Below, piece after piece: positions 13,734 through 28,700 of a stretch of 64,000 nt of DNA. Positions within the stretch are counted from its first letter, which is position 1; the number at the start of each line of letters is the position of its first letter. A model generated the notes under the pieces. The model had not been told where the DNA came from. It saw only the letters and a list, made by a program, of their open reading frames with translations, and did no database searches. A program made the translations under genes and the position numbers. Source of the stretch: Liolophura sinensis (taxonomy: Eukaryota > Mollusca > Polyplacophora > Chitonida > Chitonidae); the NCBI RefSeq assembly GCF_032854445.1, contig NC_088302.1:46846521-46910520 (forward strand), read 5' to 3'.

Positions 13734-16700
13734 ATGGAGTCAAAAGCAGACGAGTATTTGTCGGCTGAGGAGTTACGCGATCGCCTCTATCACAGTTTGC
13801 GCGGCCGTGGAATGGTGAACTCAATAAAGGTATCTCCCTTCAAAATTGTTGAGCACATGCTGTATTATTTGTTTCTTTTCGTAGATAATTTTAAAAGCAT
13901 CTGCATCAAGCACCAAATGTCCTCAAAAACCATAATCTCGACGACGATGATGATTTTAACATATATTTTGTTGACTAGCATGCCCATGCATGTCATTGTC
14001 AAATTAGAAATGCCAGTGTCACTCCTTGTCATATCAAATGACAAGGCTTATGCGAGTTTTGTAGATCATATCATATATTATATGATATGGAATAGATTGA
14101 AGACAAACTTAATGGAGCTAATTTCTGATAACATATGTATTGCTTTCTAAAGGAGTGAATATATTTTTGTATTACTCGGTATATTGTTTTTGAATCTGCT
14201 AAAGGTGCTGTGTAAATGTATAAATAATCTAATAAATAATTGTTGCTGAATTTCAGATGTTTATATTTTCTTTTTCTCGCAGTAATGACGCAAGTATTTT
14301 TTATTTTTCGGTGTTCCTCTGTAGACTCAATTACGGAATAGCCTATTGACAGAACTTCAACAGTGTGGACACAAGCCTGGTCAATCAGCTAGACATGGGA
14401 AACAGGAGTCAATGTTCCACAGGGCTGTCAACAGCTTGGTTTTGGATTACTTACGCAGGATGAAGTTTGACTACACCCTCAGTGTCTTCCTCCCTGAAAG
14501 TGGGACAACAACAGAAAAGGTGACAGATTAAAGATCGATCGTTGGCTAGAAATGGATACATGCTTAATTGATGAAGTGTCAATTTATTAAACTAAATTAT
14601 GAAACGATGATTGGTTGGCAAAGGATCTATGTATGAAATGAAACTTAAATATAAATGTGATGATTGAAAAGGCTCAGTATTTAAGCTAAGAAAAACTTTA
14701 ATTGATATTAAAACAAATGTTAAACTCATGTATTGATCATTATTGTGGCGTATATACTATCTTGTAATTATGATGCCCGTTTATGCATATATTTTTCTGG
14801 AATACATTATCTGAAATTGATGTCAAGTGTGATTTTCATGAAGGCACGTAAGTGTAAACTTATTCATCCCCTCAAGAGTTCTCCCCCTAGTATTTGTTTT
14901 GACTGAGCTCAAATATGGGGTACATGTATGTCTTTGACTGTAGGGTTAAATGCTGAAAGCTGAAGTCAGTGATGTAACGTTACTATTGAAATCATTTTTA
15001 GGCCCTAAAAAGTAGGATGTATCCCGAACTTAATTCATGTGCTGTCTGTTTTGTGGTAGTATGGCCAGTGATTATTTTAGCGGAACGATGCAAATCCTCC
15101 TATGTGTAACTATTCTCAAAAGACAACATTTTGACTATCTCACCTGTGTGACTTACAAGGAGAACTACGGAAATCTGATGTAGAAATATAATAATAATCT
15201 TCGGTTACAAGCAGGTATTCAAACAGTAAATAAAAAATGTTTGAAAGGTGTAAAATGTCCATAGAACTGAACTGATTAGCTCTTATTGATCATTATGTTT
15301 ATATATAAAGAACTATTGTGTTTTGCTTTCGAATGGCTTTTGGTAACCCATATGGCTTTTTTTTTTTTATACAGGTGCTCACTTACAAAGATATTTTACA
15401 GCTTCTTCAGGTTAATCCTCAATCCAAGCTCTTCAGAAAAATTGTGAGTGTATAACTGATTTTCGGTTTCTGTTTTTTGGGAGGAACTGCACTATCTTGT
15501 CATTTACACCTTATATAAATATTCTGATTTATGAGCCATGTTTTATATTTCAACCAGGCTCACCTTTACTTATTTTCTCCTGACACATTTATAAACCTAG
15601 TTCTCATCAAAAAAGAGAATTTGGATGTATTAGAACATCAATAAAAATGCAAATAGGATTTGTTTGTTGAAGTCAAAGTGTCATTATTACTTCATTTCAA
15701 ACATCAATTATAGAAAGAGTTCAGATTTTTATTTATATTTACATCAAATTTATTTGTGAAATGAACATTGAATTTCATCTTATGATGTTAGAAACAGTTA
15801 ATTCTGTTTAACCTGCTTTGTGCCAGATTATGGTCTGTATATTTTCCTGGCTGTAAATAAAATATTTTATATAATAATATATCTGTTTTATTTTATTTTT
15901 AGGCTTCAAATGTTCAAGATCAAGCCACAGATGGTATGCTATCTCATACGCTATGTAAAGTGCAGGGAGAAATTTCTTCTTGGTTTATAAAGTTATGCTA
16001 AATATTTAGCCTCTGTCCTTCAGTTTATTAAATGATTGTAACCTGAATCATATGTTTAAAGTAGTTATTACAAACTTTCAAGAGTTGTTACTTTAGTTAT
16101 CCCCCGATTCTTATGCTCACTTTGACATTTAGCTTGAATAATGGCTAATGTACCACCTCACTAGCTAAACTCTTATGGAGTTAACGTTGTTGTTAATTTT
16201 AAGTCCTACACATGATGTCAAGCATCAAATATGAATAAAATTTGATAGGTATTTGGATACAGTGGATTTCTTTTATATTACCGGCAAAATATTTAACCTC
16301 CGTAATATTGGTACTAAGAATGCATATAGTTTTTTATTAATTATTATTATTTTTAATTGTTATCTGAAACTTTTACCTTTTAATATTATTAAGGAAAAAC
16401 ACAATGAAAGTGAAAATGCTTTGCTCGAATGTATATTTTTTTGTTACACGTGTAATTCCAGGGTTTTTGTGGCAGTTCCTTTGTGAGTTATCTTCACTAA
16501 ATTCTGCGCCTGTTGTTGATGACTCCACCCAGACTGAGGGAGTTCACCTGGTGGCATTCTCAAGTCTAGGTAATAATATAGATAGAGTGTAACTGCATTA
16601 TTGATACCCTATGGGGGAGATGAGCTAAACACCAAGGCCTAATTGAGAACTGCCCTGACGCATTGGGCATATTTACTCTTCTAATGTGCATAATTCAGTT

Positions 16701-19700
16701 TTAAAAAAAAAATATGATGACTAACTGTATTTAAACCCTGTAAGTGTTAAGTCCTCAAAAACAAAATCTTTTCTGTAAAATTTTCAGGATGTGACATCAA
16801 AATATTCCTTTTGTGATGATCATTCAGGCAGATATGTTAAATAAGGGAGTCATGCTGGAATAACGTCCTTTTTTTTTTTTTCAATGTAGAAAAAGTAGGT
16901 CTGTCTTTCTCGGTCCTTATTATCTGACTTGCTATTAAGACGTACAAGTCTTGACACTAAAGTCAGGTGGTCTTTTTAAGGTAGTCATTAAGTATCAAAG
17001 AAAACATGACACTTTTAACATTTGTGGATTTTTCTGTGAAATATTGCAGCTATAATATTTTTCGTTCCTGAAATCTTCATTTTTTAACTTTTTGTGTTGC
17101 CTCCCAGAGTTATTAAGTGTTTTTTTTTTCTTTTGCAATTTATTACAAATTAATGAATATTCTAAGTACTTGTGCATCCATGCAGTGTAAATTTCTGTTA
17201 TTATGCTGCTGTTTTACTGAATGTAAGTGAAATAAGACATTTATGTCCATCTTTGACAGATGACAAACTGATGGGGTTGGATGAGTATTACTCCTATCGT
17301 CGTGATGAAAACTTCCGTTCATCAGCCGTGGGTGTGGAGGAGAGGCTCTTGTTGTATCAGCGACAGTTGGAGGAGGAGTCAAGACAACAGCTCAAATTGG
17401 AGGTGCGAATACTTGTTTTAATAATGTGGTCAGTGTTTGTCATGTTCCATCATTCATAAGTATTTTTAGAAGTGGGTGTGTGGTGAAGGTTAAAGTTTAA
17501 AGACCTCAGTTAAGCAATAGACCTGAATGCTGGCTTCAGAATGTTTCCGCATTTTTCAGACTGTTTTTGCAAACAGTTACTACACGCATTCATATATAAG
17601 AATATAATCTTAGATAACAAATGCATCTTTTCAATAGACTGTCGTTTCACATGATGTGTTGAAAGTTGTTTAACATGTTGATTATTTGTAACACATGTCA
17701 AGCTGCTATCTGTGTGAGTATGTAATTATCACTGAACAAGATTTTGATATGGTGTACTAAATTTTGCTAACAAACTCATCATTTTTTTTTTCCAGCTTGC
17801 AAGATTCAAGGAGAATGACCTTTGCAGAATGAGGCTGGAGGAGAAAGAAAATTGTAGGCAAGAGATTGAGCGGGCAAGGTTGGAGGTATGTAGTCATCTT
17901 GGTTGAAAGTACAAATGTTGCGTAGGCACCATCAGGAATGCTTCTTTCATAAGACATTTTTCAAAGCATTTGGCTATGTATATTTATAATACTGAAATTA
18001 TGAATCTATATATCTATAAAAATATATATTTATATATGTAGAAATGTTTTAATAAATAAACATGATAACTTATTTTGTAGTGGAAAAACTACGATTTATT
18101 TGTTGACTGTGAAAAACTATCGTTATTTGTGGAATACTACAGTCAAAATGAGCCTGAAACAAGCCATATTGACAGGTTAATGGATTACAACATTAAAAAC
18201 ATTAGATATTAGTTTTTAGAATGAATGAATGATTATGGTGTAATGCCACATCAGGGGTATTTCAGCCATATCATGGCTGCTGGAGCATCGGTGGTGGTAA
18301 AATTAGATATCCAGAAATATACAGAAGCCATAGTTTGGGGGTTACAGTGAAAATTAGAGATTATGATACCTCATGTTTTTGTCCACCCAGTGACAGTACA
18401 AGGATTGACTTCATACATTTTTTTGGCTTGGGTGCCATGGAAACCGATATACATCATGATCAGTATTAAATATGTTATATTTGCAGATGGAGAAAACCTA
18501 TCGTGCAAGAGCAGATGCGCTGGCTGAAAGGGAAAGAAATGCTCTGAAAAGAATGGAGAAAGATCAGGAGGTATTAATCCTTATCTTTCCACTGAATGGT
18601 TGCCTTGCATGTTTTATACTGTTCCTCCTTTCCGGCCGTAAGTGAGGAGGCCTGCCAGCAACATGCAGATGGTTGTGGGCTTCCCCCAGGCTCTGTTTGG
18701 TTTCCTCCAACCATAATGCTGGTCACCGGCGTATAAGTAAAATAATATCAATACAACATTAAACACCAATCAAATAAATAAACTTATACTTTTGTCGTCG
18801 AATATTCATTGAAAGTCATTGCAATAAATGTGTGTTATACATTAGAAGCCACTATCTTGAACAAAATAAGGGCTTTAATAAAATTTTACGAACATATGTG
18901 TATTGCCTTCAAGTAGCATATCATCCCATTTGTGTGCAGATCCAGTCCCGGGAGGTTTACAGCCAGAGGCAAACAGTATTACAGGAGATCGAGGCGGTGA
19001 GGCAGCGAGAGGCACAGGTCAAGAGAGAGGCAGAGGCATTACAGAGGTACGTCGGAGGTGTTTCACCCTCACTGCTTTTGGGGCCTTGGTGACACGTTGC
19101 CCATCAACGTTTGTTGAAGACAACTTGTCTTCACAAATATGGTGTGCCATATCTGTTCATCAAATGTGGGAAAGTTTGCCAGGAACTTGCCAAAAGTTTG
19201 TGGTATTTTACAGGCACTCTGGCTTCCTCTAATAATAATGCTGACAACAGTTGTATAAGTGAAACATTCTTGAGAATGGCATTAATCATTAATCAGCATT
19301 CAGATATGTAAATAAATGCGTTGATAATGATAGTGTGTGGCTGGCACTGACACCATACTCCAGCTAAAGCCAAAACGAGTTATTGTTCAAATATACAATT
19401 GTGTCTTAAAGAAGATTCAGACCTGTAGTTTAATATGTTTATGCACTGAATTTCTGAATTGATCAAGCACCCTTGGTTAAAATAAAGTTAAACTGTAATG
19501 TTTGAATTTTTTTCTTTTTCAGCATAAATAATCTAATGGTGATTTGTAAGAGAAGAATTGTTGATATATTTTCTTACACCTTTGTGACTGATTGACAGGG
19601 AGAAGCAGCTGTCAGAGGAGAGGGTAAAGAGTCGAGAGGAGTCGGTGAGACGGTGGGAGGCAGAGCTCAGTAAGGCTCAGCAAGAGTATGACCATAGGCT

Positions 19701-22700
19701 AGAGAATGATATGGCACTGTAAGTGAATATCATGTATAAATGTCCCACATAAATGTTCAAGTTTCTTTATGAATGATATTTAATACCAGGTGGGAAAATA
19801 GGTATATAGAGATTACCTGTATATAAAGGTGTACGGGTAGGATAACTGAAGCCTTAGGTTATCATTGAGATTGGCCTGGAGTTTGTTCATGAATAAATTG
19901 GCCAAAGTCAGGTATTTGAAACACAAGTGCAGTGTCAAGTTTTGCTTATAAATGTCTTCAGTAGGATAGCCTCTGATTTTATTGATATCTGCAATTGGCT
20001 TAGAAGTACTAGATTCCCTGACAGGGAGGAAAGTAAAACCACAGAGCTTTGTTCATAAATCATCTGGGGCCCATTTTACAAAGCTGTCCCAGCCCCACAC
20101 CAAGCACAATTACAATGGTGATATATCTTATCACCATATATTGTCACAGAAGTTATGGCAGGCGCAAATTATGACTGCTTCATGAAACAGGTTCCTGATG
20201 AGCAGACGTTGTAAACAACACTTGGATTTTTGCCTTTATCTTTTGAATGTGTTCCTGATATTTTCATAATTTAATTATTATAGTTTTGATATACATGCAT
20301 TCATCACATAGTAAATGTAACATTACGTAACAAATGTAACACTTTCTCTTTTCAGATTTAAAATGGAAGAGCAGACAAAGTTTCTGAAACGCACACAAAA
20401 TTTAGAAAAAAGAGAAGCAAGACTGAGAGGTTGGTGTCTTAAGCCTTTCACACTAATGGAATCTGTGGGTATTATAAATACCAAAATTTAATCAAACATT
20501 TTTAAGAGTGAATTCATATGAATAATTTAAAAGTAAGAGAAAAAAAGGCAATTTGAAGTGTTTATATTTCCCTACCAAATTGTGACACATTGTTCAGACA
20601 GAAGGTACAGCTCTGAATTCCACCAGTTGTCCCCAAATTTATATTGATATGGAACATTTGATTACACATATCATTCAAAAATTTGATTTGATTTGATTGG
20701 TGTTTCACTCAAGAATGTTTCACTTATACAACTGCTGCCAGCATTATGGTGGGAGGAAACCAGGCAGAGCCATCCACAGGTTTGCTGGCAGACCTTCCCA
20801 CATGTAGCCAGAAAGGAAGCCTGCATGAGCTGGACTTGAACTCACAGCGACCACATTAGTGGGAGGCTCGTGGGCTCCCTGGTGCTGGAGTGCTAACCCC
20901 CTTGGCCATGGAGGCTACTTATTCATAAGGAGGATTGTGTGTAGGGGTTAATTATTCTTTTCACAGTGGTCATCGTGGTTAGCAAACCAGTGCGGCACAA
21001 TGACTCAGGAACCACTCACCCATGCAGTTGCTGTGAGTTCAAGTCCAGCTCATGATGGCTACCTCTCTGGTCGAATGTGGTAAGATCTGACAGCAACATG
21101 CAGATGGTCCTGGGTTTCCCCCAGGCTTTAGCCGGTTTCCTCCCTGCCTAATGCTGGCTGCTGTTGATAAGTAAAATATTTTTGAGTATGATGTAAAACA
21201 CCAATTAATTTTCTTGTTTATTTTGCAGAAGAGGAAAAAGTTGTTCGTGAAGAGAAAGAACAAATACAGACACTGAAAGATGACTTGCGAGATAAAACTT
21301 CTTCTGTAAATAGACTAGAGGTGGGTGGTTAGATGTTATTACTTGTAATTTACTGTAGAAGACAGTAAATCTTTACCAAAATGGCATTTAAATTTTCTTC
21401 TGCAGATTGTTGTCCCCCTCCCTGAATTTGTTTTTATGTGTGGCCCTGTATTGGTGTTCCAGCATAAAACAGCATTATTCCTATTCTAATGTACAGGAAG
21501 CTGTGTTATGAAATAAGATATGCATAATAAAAATTAAGCTGTGTCTGCAAGCGATTCCTTTACACAAGGCATTTGTCATTTTGTTTTTCTTGATGAGCAT
21601 ATGGAAAATGTAAATGAAGGCGTGGGCATATAATCAAATATTGTATGTATGAATTATGTTTGTAAAATTTATATATTTTAGTACTGCTACATGTGTGTAC
21701 ATTTATGATTGTACATTTCTGGCAGATGCTGTTACAAGAGACCAAGAGTAGAGAAGTGGCAGCAACTTGCTCAAACGAGACCCTGAATGCCAGGATAAGG
21801 GAGGTAAGTATGATTATGTAATCAACACACTGACACAAATTTGTATGTACCTGATCAGAAAGATACATTTATTCAGATAGTTTATCTCACAGAACTATTC
21901 TTCTGAAGATCTTCTGGGCTTACAGGCAAAAAAAAAAAAAAAAAAAAAAAGTAGGCATGTGCATCATTTGCATCCTTTGCAAGCTTTTTTTTTTTTAGCC
22001 TTTTCAACAGAATTTTGCAGAGGATTGGATGAAGTGCTGTGGAGTTCACTTGTGAGCTTGTCAAGGTTTGAGAGAAAGACTTTTAGAATATCCTTCGGCA
22101 GTGGAGGGAGCCATAGGTTTACACATTGTTCCTCAGTTTTTGGTCCGCCACAAATCGGTTTTCTGGACTTCTTTTGTATTTTTATTTTTTTTAAATGGTT
22201 AGTTAGTTTCAGTGGAGACTTTGTACTTGTACATGGCTTAACTAAGAGTTACAAGCTGAAATGGAGTTTAGGCCCATTTCATCTGTTTTCAAGTCATGTT
22301 CGGTTTTGTTTTGTTGTGGACTTCGATACAGCTTTTATTTTGACGGCACAAACTGTGAACGCATTATTCACAGATGAGAATGCTAGTTAGTGTGTGTGTT
22401 GACGTAATACAAGTACCATTTGTTCTTCAGCCATTTTATGATTACCCCTTTGCCCACTGTTTGGGGGGTCTGTTACACCTGATGTGTTACTTCACTTCTT
22501 TACAGATGTCTGATTACGGTGTATTAAGAGAGGAAAACTTCAGGATGAAAGCAGAAATAGAAACCCTGAAAATGTAAGTATATGGACGTGTGGAGGATAA
22601 TTGTCTTCTGAAAAATGTTAAAATACTGACAATCTGTGAAGGTTAGTCAGCTTGCTCTATGCCACAAAATATTATGTCCTAACCAGTGAACAGTGTTTTG

Positions 22701-25700
22701 ATGCATGTTAAAGTAAACATGCATTCTGCTCATAGAGCAGAAATCAATACAGTATGTGTCATTTGGTACCAGCAAGCTGCACATGGTGATGAATTTCCCC
22801 TGGGTTATGCCCAGTTTCCTTCCACCATAATACTGGTCACCATCATATAAGTAAAATATTCTTGAGTGCATCGTATAACATCAGTGCAATAAGTAAATAA
22901 ATAAGTACTTTAGTAATGTGAGAGTGCTGCATGCTTTTACAGTTACATATGGCTGTATTTATAGCATGAAAAATACATTTTCTCTTTTTGTACAAATAAA
23001 AATTGTATGTTGGACATACACTGTAACTCCAGTGATAATATAAATGTATATAAATATTATATGATAATATAAAATATACTCATTAATTTGATTTATATCT
23101 ATTATTTTCTTTTCTCGAGGCGTTTGAATGAAATGACACAATTATATACCAAGTCTCAAACGGGTAAGCTGTTAATTTAGGTCTTATGCATTTATGGTAA
23201 CTGTGTACGTCACATATAAATGACACTTGACATAATGATGTATTCTTTATGTATCGTCTTGTACCTGACAAAGTTCACTTGTTTTCTCCACTAATGATAT
23301 AAATGAATAATTTTCTATTCTCAAATTTTATTTATGTTTAGTACATTGCTTATCATCTTTTGTTCACAGATTCTGTGTGTTATAGATGCCTGATGCATGA
23401 TTTTATTTCTCCCAGTGCTAGGTGAGATGGGCATGGGTAGCGCTCAGACCCGGGCACAGGATACCTCCCTGAGAGGCATACTCAGGGACACGAGGATTGA
23501 GTCTAGTCCACACAGAAACCAGGCTGATATTACAATAAATAGAGAAGTAAGTGACTACTCTTAACATCTAACATTCACACACTCTCTCCTTGTTTGATAC
23601 CTTGATCAACATGATAAAATAGTCCTGATTACAAACTGTGGTTGGCAAATTTTAAGACAAATTAAAGTGCATTCTTTGTGTAGACAGTTAGTGTGGTGAC
23701 AAAATGCTGGAGTCAAAATTAATGCAGATGTTAAGAATATCTGTGATTATAATGCATTTATAATTGTTTCTGTTGTTTGGTGGATGCACTGAGTGACCCC
23801 AGCTACATCTGGAATTTGGTGTCATCACATATTCTTTAGTGTACATTTTAGGATTAAAGTTACTACCCAATGTTAGTGGTTGAGAAAAACATAACACATA
23901 ACACAGACCTTTTTATATATCTTCTTTGTATATTTGTTATAGACCTATCTTTTGAAAAAAAGAAAAAAATTCAAAAATCATTTTGATGTCATCTATTCAT
24001 ATTTGTTTTGTTGGTTTTCACTCAGGTTGAGCGTAACAGAGAGCTCCTGCGACAGTTTGAGCAGTCCACCCAGCAGCAGAAGGAGATGTACAATGAAATG
24101 CTGGATCTCAGGCAGCAGCTGCACCTCACACAACAAGGTGCAGTAAACCTTGGTCAAGGAAGCCCTGCTTTCATATATGACTTGTTAAAGTAATGATCGC
24201 AGTGACATACGATTTTTTCAAAATGAAAATTTTCCAGTCATAACTCTTTTGTTGCAGAATGTAAGGTAAGGCCTGAGCGAATGTGCAGGAACATGCAATC
24301 TTTTGTGGTAAATGGATTGTGTCATAAATCCCAATTTTGAAGACAATCTAGAATTCATGAAGATGGGAGATGCTGTGGGAAGGATGGGACACAGACTACC
24401 ACAAACATGGACACAGATGAATTGTCAGTATGGGGACCCCTTTGGCTCAGGTGGAGTCCAATGGGGTGGCATGTTCAAATCCAGCTACACTGTTTTTGCA
24501 ACATTTTGAAGTCAGGAGATTTGCCATTTATTTGGCAAAAGTGTGGTTTCCTCTGGGCATTCTGGTTTTCTCTGGGAATTCTAGGTTTCCTCTGGGCACA
24601 CTCATTTTTTCTGGGCACACTGGTTTATTCTGGGAACTTTGGTTTACTCTGGGTGTTTACTTTGGGCACACTGGTTTTCTCTGGTCACTGTGGTTTACTC
24701 TGGGCACTGTGGTTTACTCTGGGTGCCCTGGTTTACTTTGGGCACACTGGATTACTCTGGGCACTATGGTTTACTCTGGGCACTGTGGTTTATTCTAGGC
24801 TCTATGGTCTACTCTATGCACTCTGGTTTACTCTGTTCACACTATAAACACTGTAAAATAAGTGAACAGTTCTTGAGCACAGCATTTGAACACCAGTTAA
24901 TGAATTAGTGAATCGTTGTTGTGGTTATATGCTTCCTTACACGTATCTACTTGCATTAACTGTGATCAATTATTTTGATGTAACACTTTTCAAAGGCATA
25001 CCTTGTTATGATCCCGGAACATCTTAAACTGTGCTTACTATAACAAAAGATGGTCAGATGCACTTGTCTTTCAATCGCTAGGGAACAGACTTAATCTCCA
25101 CCTTGGAATATGGAATTTGTGCATTGTTGGGCTCTCACTGCTGGGCTTGGGGAGCTTCAGCGGTCGACAACGCTCATGTGATTGTGTGTGCAGACATCAG
25201 TGACTAATGGACTGCTTGTCTTCCACCAATACGGTGTGCATTCATTTATCAGTATGTCAGGTGTGGAAAGGTTTATCTGTGATTTGCCAAAGGTCAGATG
25301 GTTTATGCTGGGCAGTGCTGTTGCCTCCACTCCACTCCACTCCACTCAACTGAGTCCTGTTTTATGAAGCAGTCGCAGAATGCTACATGTTGCCGTGGAA
25401 AGTACACCAAGCGGTAATTGAGCTTGGCGTAGTGCTGCAGTAGCTTAGTAGAACGGGTCTCAGATCGCCAGTGCATAAGTAAATAAATGCAGAGTGAGAT
25501 ACAGTAGCTGTACAAAGGATTGTCTGTGAGTAGTATTGGCTTATTTGAGCACATTTCATGTAGCATGTACATTTACAAGATATGATTTGTTGTTTGAAGA
25601 GAAACTGCAGCACATTTATCTCTTTTGTTGTTAAAACTAATATTTCTTTTCAATATTTCAGCTTTAAATAATGAAGTCTACAGGAAACCAAGATCTAACA

Positions 25701-28700
25701 AGCCAGTGTAAGTAGACTTCAATGTACCTTGTACAGAAATATTTTACTTTGATACACAAATTATTCTTTAGTTGCCGAAGCATTTTCTTGCTTCGTTTTA
25801 GATATACCCTTTGGAAGACTTGGTGGTGTGGACATTTCTGGTCTGGTGGACCGTGTTATTACATCCTGTCTCTTTGACTCATTATCCATGTGTTATGCAT
25901 ATAGCATCACTCTATGCTCACCTTTTCTTCTTGTAATCACAGGGAAGGAAATGACAGTGGTCCCTCCCTCCTCTCTGATGATTGGTCAGAACTGAAGGAG
26001 AGGGAGGAAAGTAGAATCAAAAGGAGTGAAATGTTGCCTCGATATGACGATAATGAGGTGTACAATGATGTGAACATTGAAGGAGAGATGATGGCTCCAC
26101 CCAGAAGACTGAACTATGAGGAGCTGTCAGAGGATGATGGCTGTCAATCAGACCCTGTCTCTGGAGACGTGGTGGCAGAAGCAAAGTACAGGCTGAGGAG
26201 TTTAGAAAGAGAAGCAGAGGTACACAAAAACTTCTGGTAATAAAAAAAAATCAGGATGATTTTACACAAAGCATATATTTAAAGAATGATCATCAATTGT
26301 AAATTGCCACATTAGTTTTTGCAGATTTTGTTGTTGTTTTTTTCTGTATAGGAGCTTGTGGTTTTATCTCTGATGGTTTTGTTACCACAGTATTTAAACA
26401 AATTATTTTTGATTCCATAATAATGAAACGTACTCAAATGTATAGATAAATGAAAAAGATTTTGGTGCAGGTCTGTTTGCACATGTCAGTATTTTTATGC
26501 AGATTTTCTGTAACACCAGAATGGGTATAAATTGAGCAGGTTTAAGAGTTCTCTTCCCTCTTGGTGCTATTCTGTTTTTGTTTTCCTGTTTCAGTTTGAT
26601 AATTGCCACATTCAGTTTTCAGTTTTTGGTCTTATGTCACTGATCTTCATGTTGTTGTATTTTTTCCTTAGAATTTGGAGCAGACGTACCGAGACTTTCA
26701 GTACAGGTTAACAAACGTCCATGCTGTGTCTGGAGGAATCGGCAGGTCACCAGCCAAAAAGTCATTACCTACATTTGCAGAGGAGCTAAGTAAACAGGCT
26801 GGTATGTTCTGTTTTAAATATGGGACCAAACATTATGTTTGCAGTATTAATATTTACCTAAATGTTTGCTGTTGTCGACTATTCCCTCAGTTGTGGTATC
26901 CCTGTTTGGATGTGTGTGTGTGTGACTGTATGATATCAGGTATACAGAGTCCCATGTATGGTCAGGTGACAGCCTCCCCTATCCCCACAGTTACTGTATC
27001 TCTGTGTAGTTGTGTGTGTGATTGATGGTGTGACTGTATGATATCAGGTATACTGAGTCCCATGTATGGTCAGGTGACAGCCTCCCCTATGCCCACAGTT
27101 ACTGTATCTCTGTGTAGTTGTGTGTGTGATTGATGGTGTGACTGTATGATATCAGGCATACAGAGTCCCATGTATGGTCAGGTGACAGCCTCCCCTATCC
27201 CCACAGTTACTGTATCTCTGTGTAGTTGTGTGTGTAATTGATGGTGTGACTGTATGATATCAGGTATACAGAGTCCCATGTATGGTTAGGTGACAGCCTC
27301 CCCTATCCCCACAGTTACTGTATCTCTGTGTAGTTGTGTGTGTGATTGATGGTGTGACTGTATGATATCAGGTATACAGAGTCCCATGTATGGTCAGGTG
27401 ACAGCCTCCCCTATCCCCACAGTTACTGTATCTCTGTGTAGTTGTGTGTGTGATTGATGGTGTGACTGTATGATATCAGGTATACAGAGTCCCATGTATG
27501 GTCAGGTGACAGCCTCCTCTATCCCCACAGTTACTGTATCTCTGTAGTTGTGTGTGTGATTGATGGTGCGACTGTTTGATATCAGGTATACGGAGTCGCC
27601 TGAATGGTCAGTTGTGTGTGTGATTGATGGTGTGACTGTATGATATCAGGTGCAGTTGTGTGTGTGACTATGATTTCAGTTTTTGTATAATTTCAGGTAT
27701 ACAAAGGCCCATATATGGTCAGGTGACAGCCTCCCCTATCCTCACTGTGAGGGAGGACCAGAGCCTTGTCTCCTCCACCCCCTGCAGACAGACCAGACAG
27801 AGACGCGATTCTAATGGTAAAGATTGATGGATGCTGCCTATATTCCATCATCTGTTGGTGACACAATTGTTCAGCAGAATTTTGTGATACTGAGAAAGGC
27901 TTTGCTATCCCCAATTGTGTGTGTAAAGTGTGTTGGGTTCTCAAAACAGGTGATCCAGACAAGCTATTGACATGCCTTGGTAAATTTGACTGTACACAGA
28001 GTTTCACTTTCACAATAATATCCATAAGTCATAGTTATTCTTTGTTGATTACTAGTTGGTACATACTTGTATGTGTTCATGTCAGATTTTACACATGTTG
28101 CCTGTGTTTGTGTTACAGACAGTTTATCAGAGCTGAATGCACCAAGGTTTAAAGCAGGGACAGACAAAATGAGGGATGAGATTGTGGGCCATTCATCAGT
28201 TCATGTCTTGGATCTGTCACGTGATCATTTGAGGTGAGCAGTCATTGCTTCATAGAGAGAATAACCAAGTGAAAAGCGTTCGAATACAGTGGCAAGGCAG
28301 ACCAACGATGAATGGATTTTCAAATTTTTTTCCCTTAATTTGATGCCATTTCAAAGACTTAGTTCATCGGTTCAGCTGTTGGTAGATAAATATCCAACCA
28401 TTTTGCACATATTTGCATTGCAAATTCTCCACCCTTCTACAGTGGCATGAAATTAGGATGTGTCCATAACAAAAGCCGCCTTAGCAGATGAATGGCAGTC
28501 ATAACAGCTTCTTGTGCATTGCTTACTTTGGTCACTCTAGATGTACTTCTCCCTCTTTTTCCTATGAATGCATGTTTTTTTTCTGGATTTTTATGGTGGT
28601 CTACCACGTGCCTTATTTGCACCTGTGGTTAAAGTGTCTTTGTGCAGTTAATTCATGGGCCTATTCAATTCATACCTATTACAATTTATATGTATTACAA

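Noticed and set aside
21959-22390. A 143-codon frame in OFD1 intron 13, next to a 23-A tract (21928-21950), considered as a retrogene
   Set aside because: The peptide is low-complexity Phe-rich with no domain; the A tract is on the wrong side for a plus-strand retrocopy and no target duplication was seen.
24407-24847. Long plus-strand frames of 146, 122 and 89 codons with repeated Trp/Leu motifs
   Set aside because: They are read-through of the minisatellite in several frames, not a gene.
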